From JBAZCO01 sp041654915 (GTDB taxonomy: Bacteria > Bacillota > Clostridia > Christensenellales > DTU072): a stretch of 7,140 nt of DNA. Under the pieces are notes generated by a model. That model was not told where the DNA came from, searched no databases, and was given only the letters and a program-made list of their open reading frames with translations. Position numbers and translations under genes: made by a program. Of this stretch, positions 6,780-7,140 are shown piece by piece (position 1 is the stretch's first letter; the number at the start of each line of letters is the position of its first letter). The stretch spans positions 1 through 7,140 of the forward strand of contig JBAZCO010000087.1 in assembly GCA_041654915.1 (NCBI GenBank), in the 5' to 3' direction.

Positions 6780-6786
6780 AACATAT

Positions 6787-7140
6787 ATGAAAAAAAGTTT
6801 TGATATCTTAATAATCGGCGCAGGTCCTTCGGGCATTTTTACCGCTTTACAGCTTGTGAGGAACAACTCCCCCTTAAAAATTGCAATAGCAGACGAAGGT
6901 CTATCCATAAAAAAACGCCGCTGCCCAAAAGCAACTACGGGCAGGTGTATTAACTGCCGTCCTTGTCACATTACGACAGGCTTTTCGGGAGCGGGAGCGT
7001 TTTCGGACGGAAAGCTCTCCCTTAGTACCGAGGTGGGCGGCGACTTGCCAATGCTTATCGGTGACGAAGAAGTAGAAAAAATGATATCTTATACGGATAA
7101 AATCTATCTTGAGTACGGCGCAGACACCAAAATTGAAGGT
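6787..7140 (+). CDS. FAD-dependent dehydrogenase, COG2509-like (3' partial)
   Basis: The first 118 codons of a gene that runs past the right edge with no stop. Residues 5-16 (FDILIIGAGPSG) form the N-terminal Rossmann beta-alpha-beta FAD-binding motif GxGxxG, with an acidic residue (D36 or E37) at the end of the second strand to bind ribose. A cysteine-rich stretch follows (C46, C54, C57, C60), then GFSGAGAFSDGKLSL (65-79). That combination of a KRRCP start, the C-x2-C-x2-C cluster and GAGAFSDGK is typical of the uncharacterised FAD-dependent dehydrogenases of COG2509. Full-length members are usually over 400 residues, so most of the protein is missing here. No signal peptide is seen, so it is a cytoplasmic flavoprotein whose substrate is unknown. 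It has its own promoter and leader and is divergent from the glycosidase-like gene. Confidence 0.88.
   Translation, partial: MKKSFDILIIGAGPSGIFTALQLVRNNSPLKIAIADEGLSIKKRRCPKATTGRCINCRPCHITTGFSGAGAFSDGKLSLSTEVGGDLPMLIGDEEVEKMISYTDKIYLEYGADTKIEG

Noticed and set aside
6774..6803. Nine-codon frame overlapping the FAD gene start (ATG at 6774, stop TGA) as a leader peptide
   Set aside because: Its ATG overlaps the FAD gene's own Shine-Dalgarno sequence and has none itself; it is most likely chance.

Overview
The window looks like chromosomal DNA from an anaerobic, gut-type Firmicute (Clostridia-like). This is inferred from four things: AT-leaning but not extreme composition, strong GGAGG-type ribosome binding sites, sigma-A-like promoters, and a surface protein built of InlB-type B repeats plus BspA-type leucine-rich repeats. 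No rRNA, tRNA, CRISPR array, insertion sequence or phage gene is visible, so the taxonomic call stays tentative.

Layout. (1) Positions 2-2971 (+) hold the 3' part of a very large repeat protein whose start lies left of the window. About seven divergent B-repeat-like beta domains are followed by a C-terminal BspA-like LRR domain. (2) Positions 2972-3230 form a convergent intergenic gap with three consecutive dyads, the last a strong terminator that can act in both directions. (3) Positions 4466-3231 (-) encode an M28-type metallopeptidase whose catalytic domain is interrupted by membrane segments. (4) Positions 6564-4543 (-) encode a cytoplasmic six-hairpin glycosidase-like protein with no recognised substrate. 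It lies upstream of the peptidase gene on the same strand, 76 bp away, with no clear terminator between them, so the two are probably co-transcribed. (5) Positions 6565-6786 form a divergent control region with back-to-back promoters and a structured leader. (6) Positions 6787-7140 (+) are the first 118 codons of a COG2509-type FAD-dependent dehydrogenase that runs off the right edge.

How the genes relate. The surface protein is a separate transcription unit, isolated by the terminator. The glycosidase-like and peptidase genes may act in one intracellular degradative or recycling process, but only gene order supports this. The FAD protein is transcribed divergently from that pair and could share regulation through the compact promoter region. 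I see no clear new multi-gene system. The points most worth a second look are the split-by-membrane peptidase, the uncharacterised glycosidase-like protein, and the hairpin leader of the FAD gene.

Start corrections made here: the peptidase most likely starts at the ATG at 4466, not the TTG at 4472, and the glycosidase-like gene at the ATG at 6564, not the ATG at 6585.
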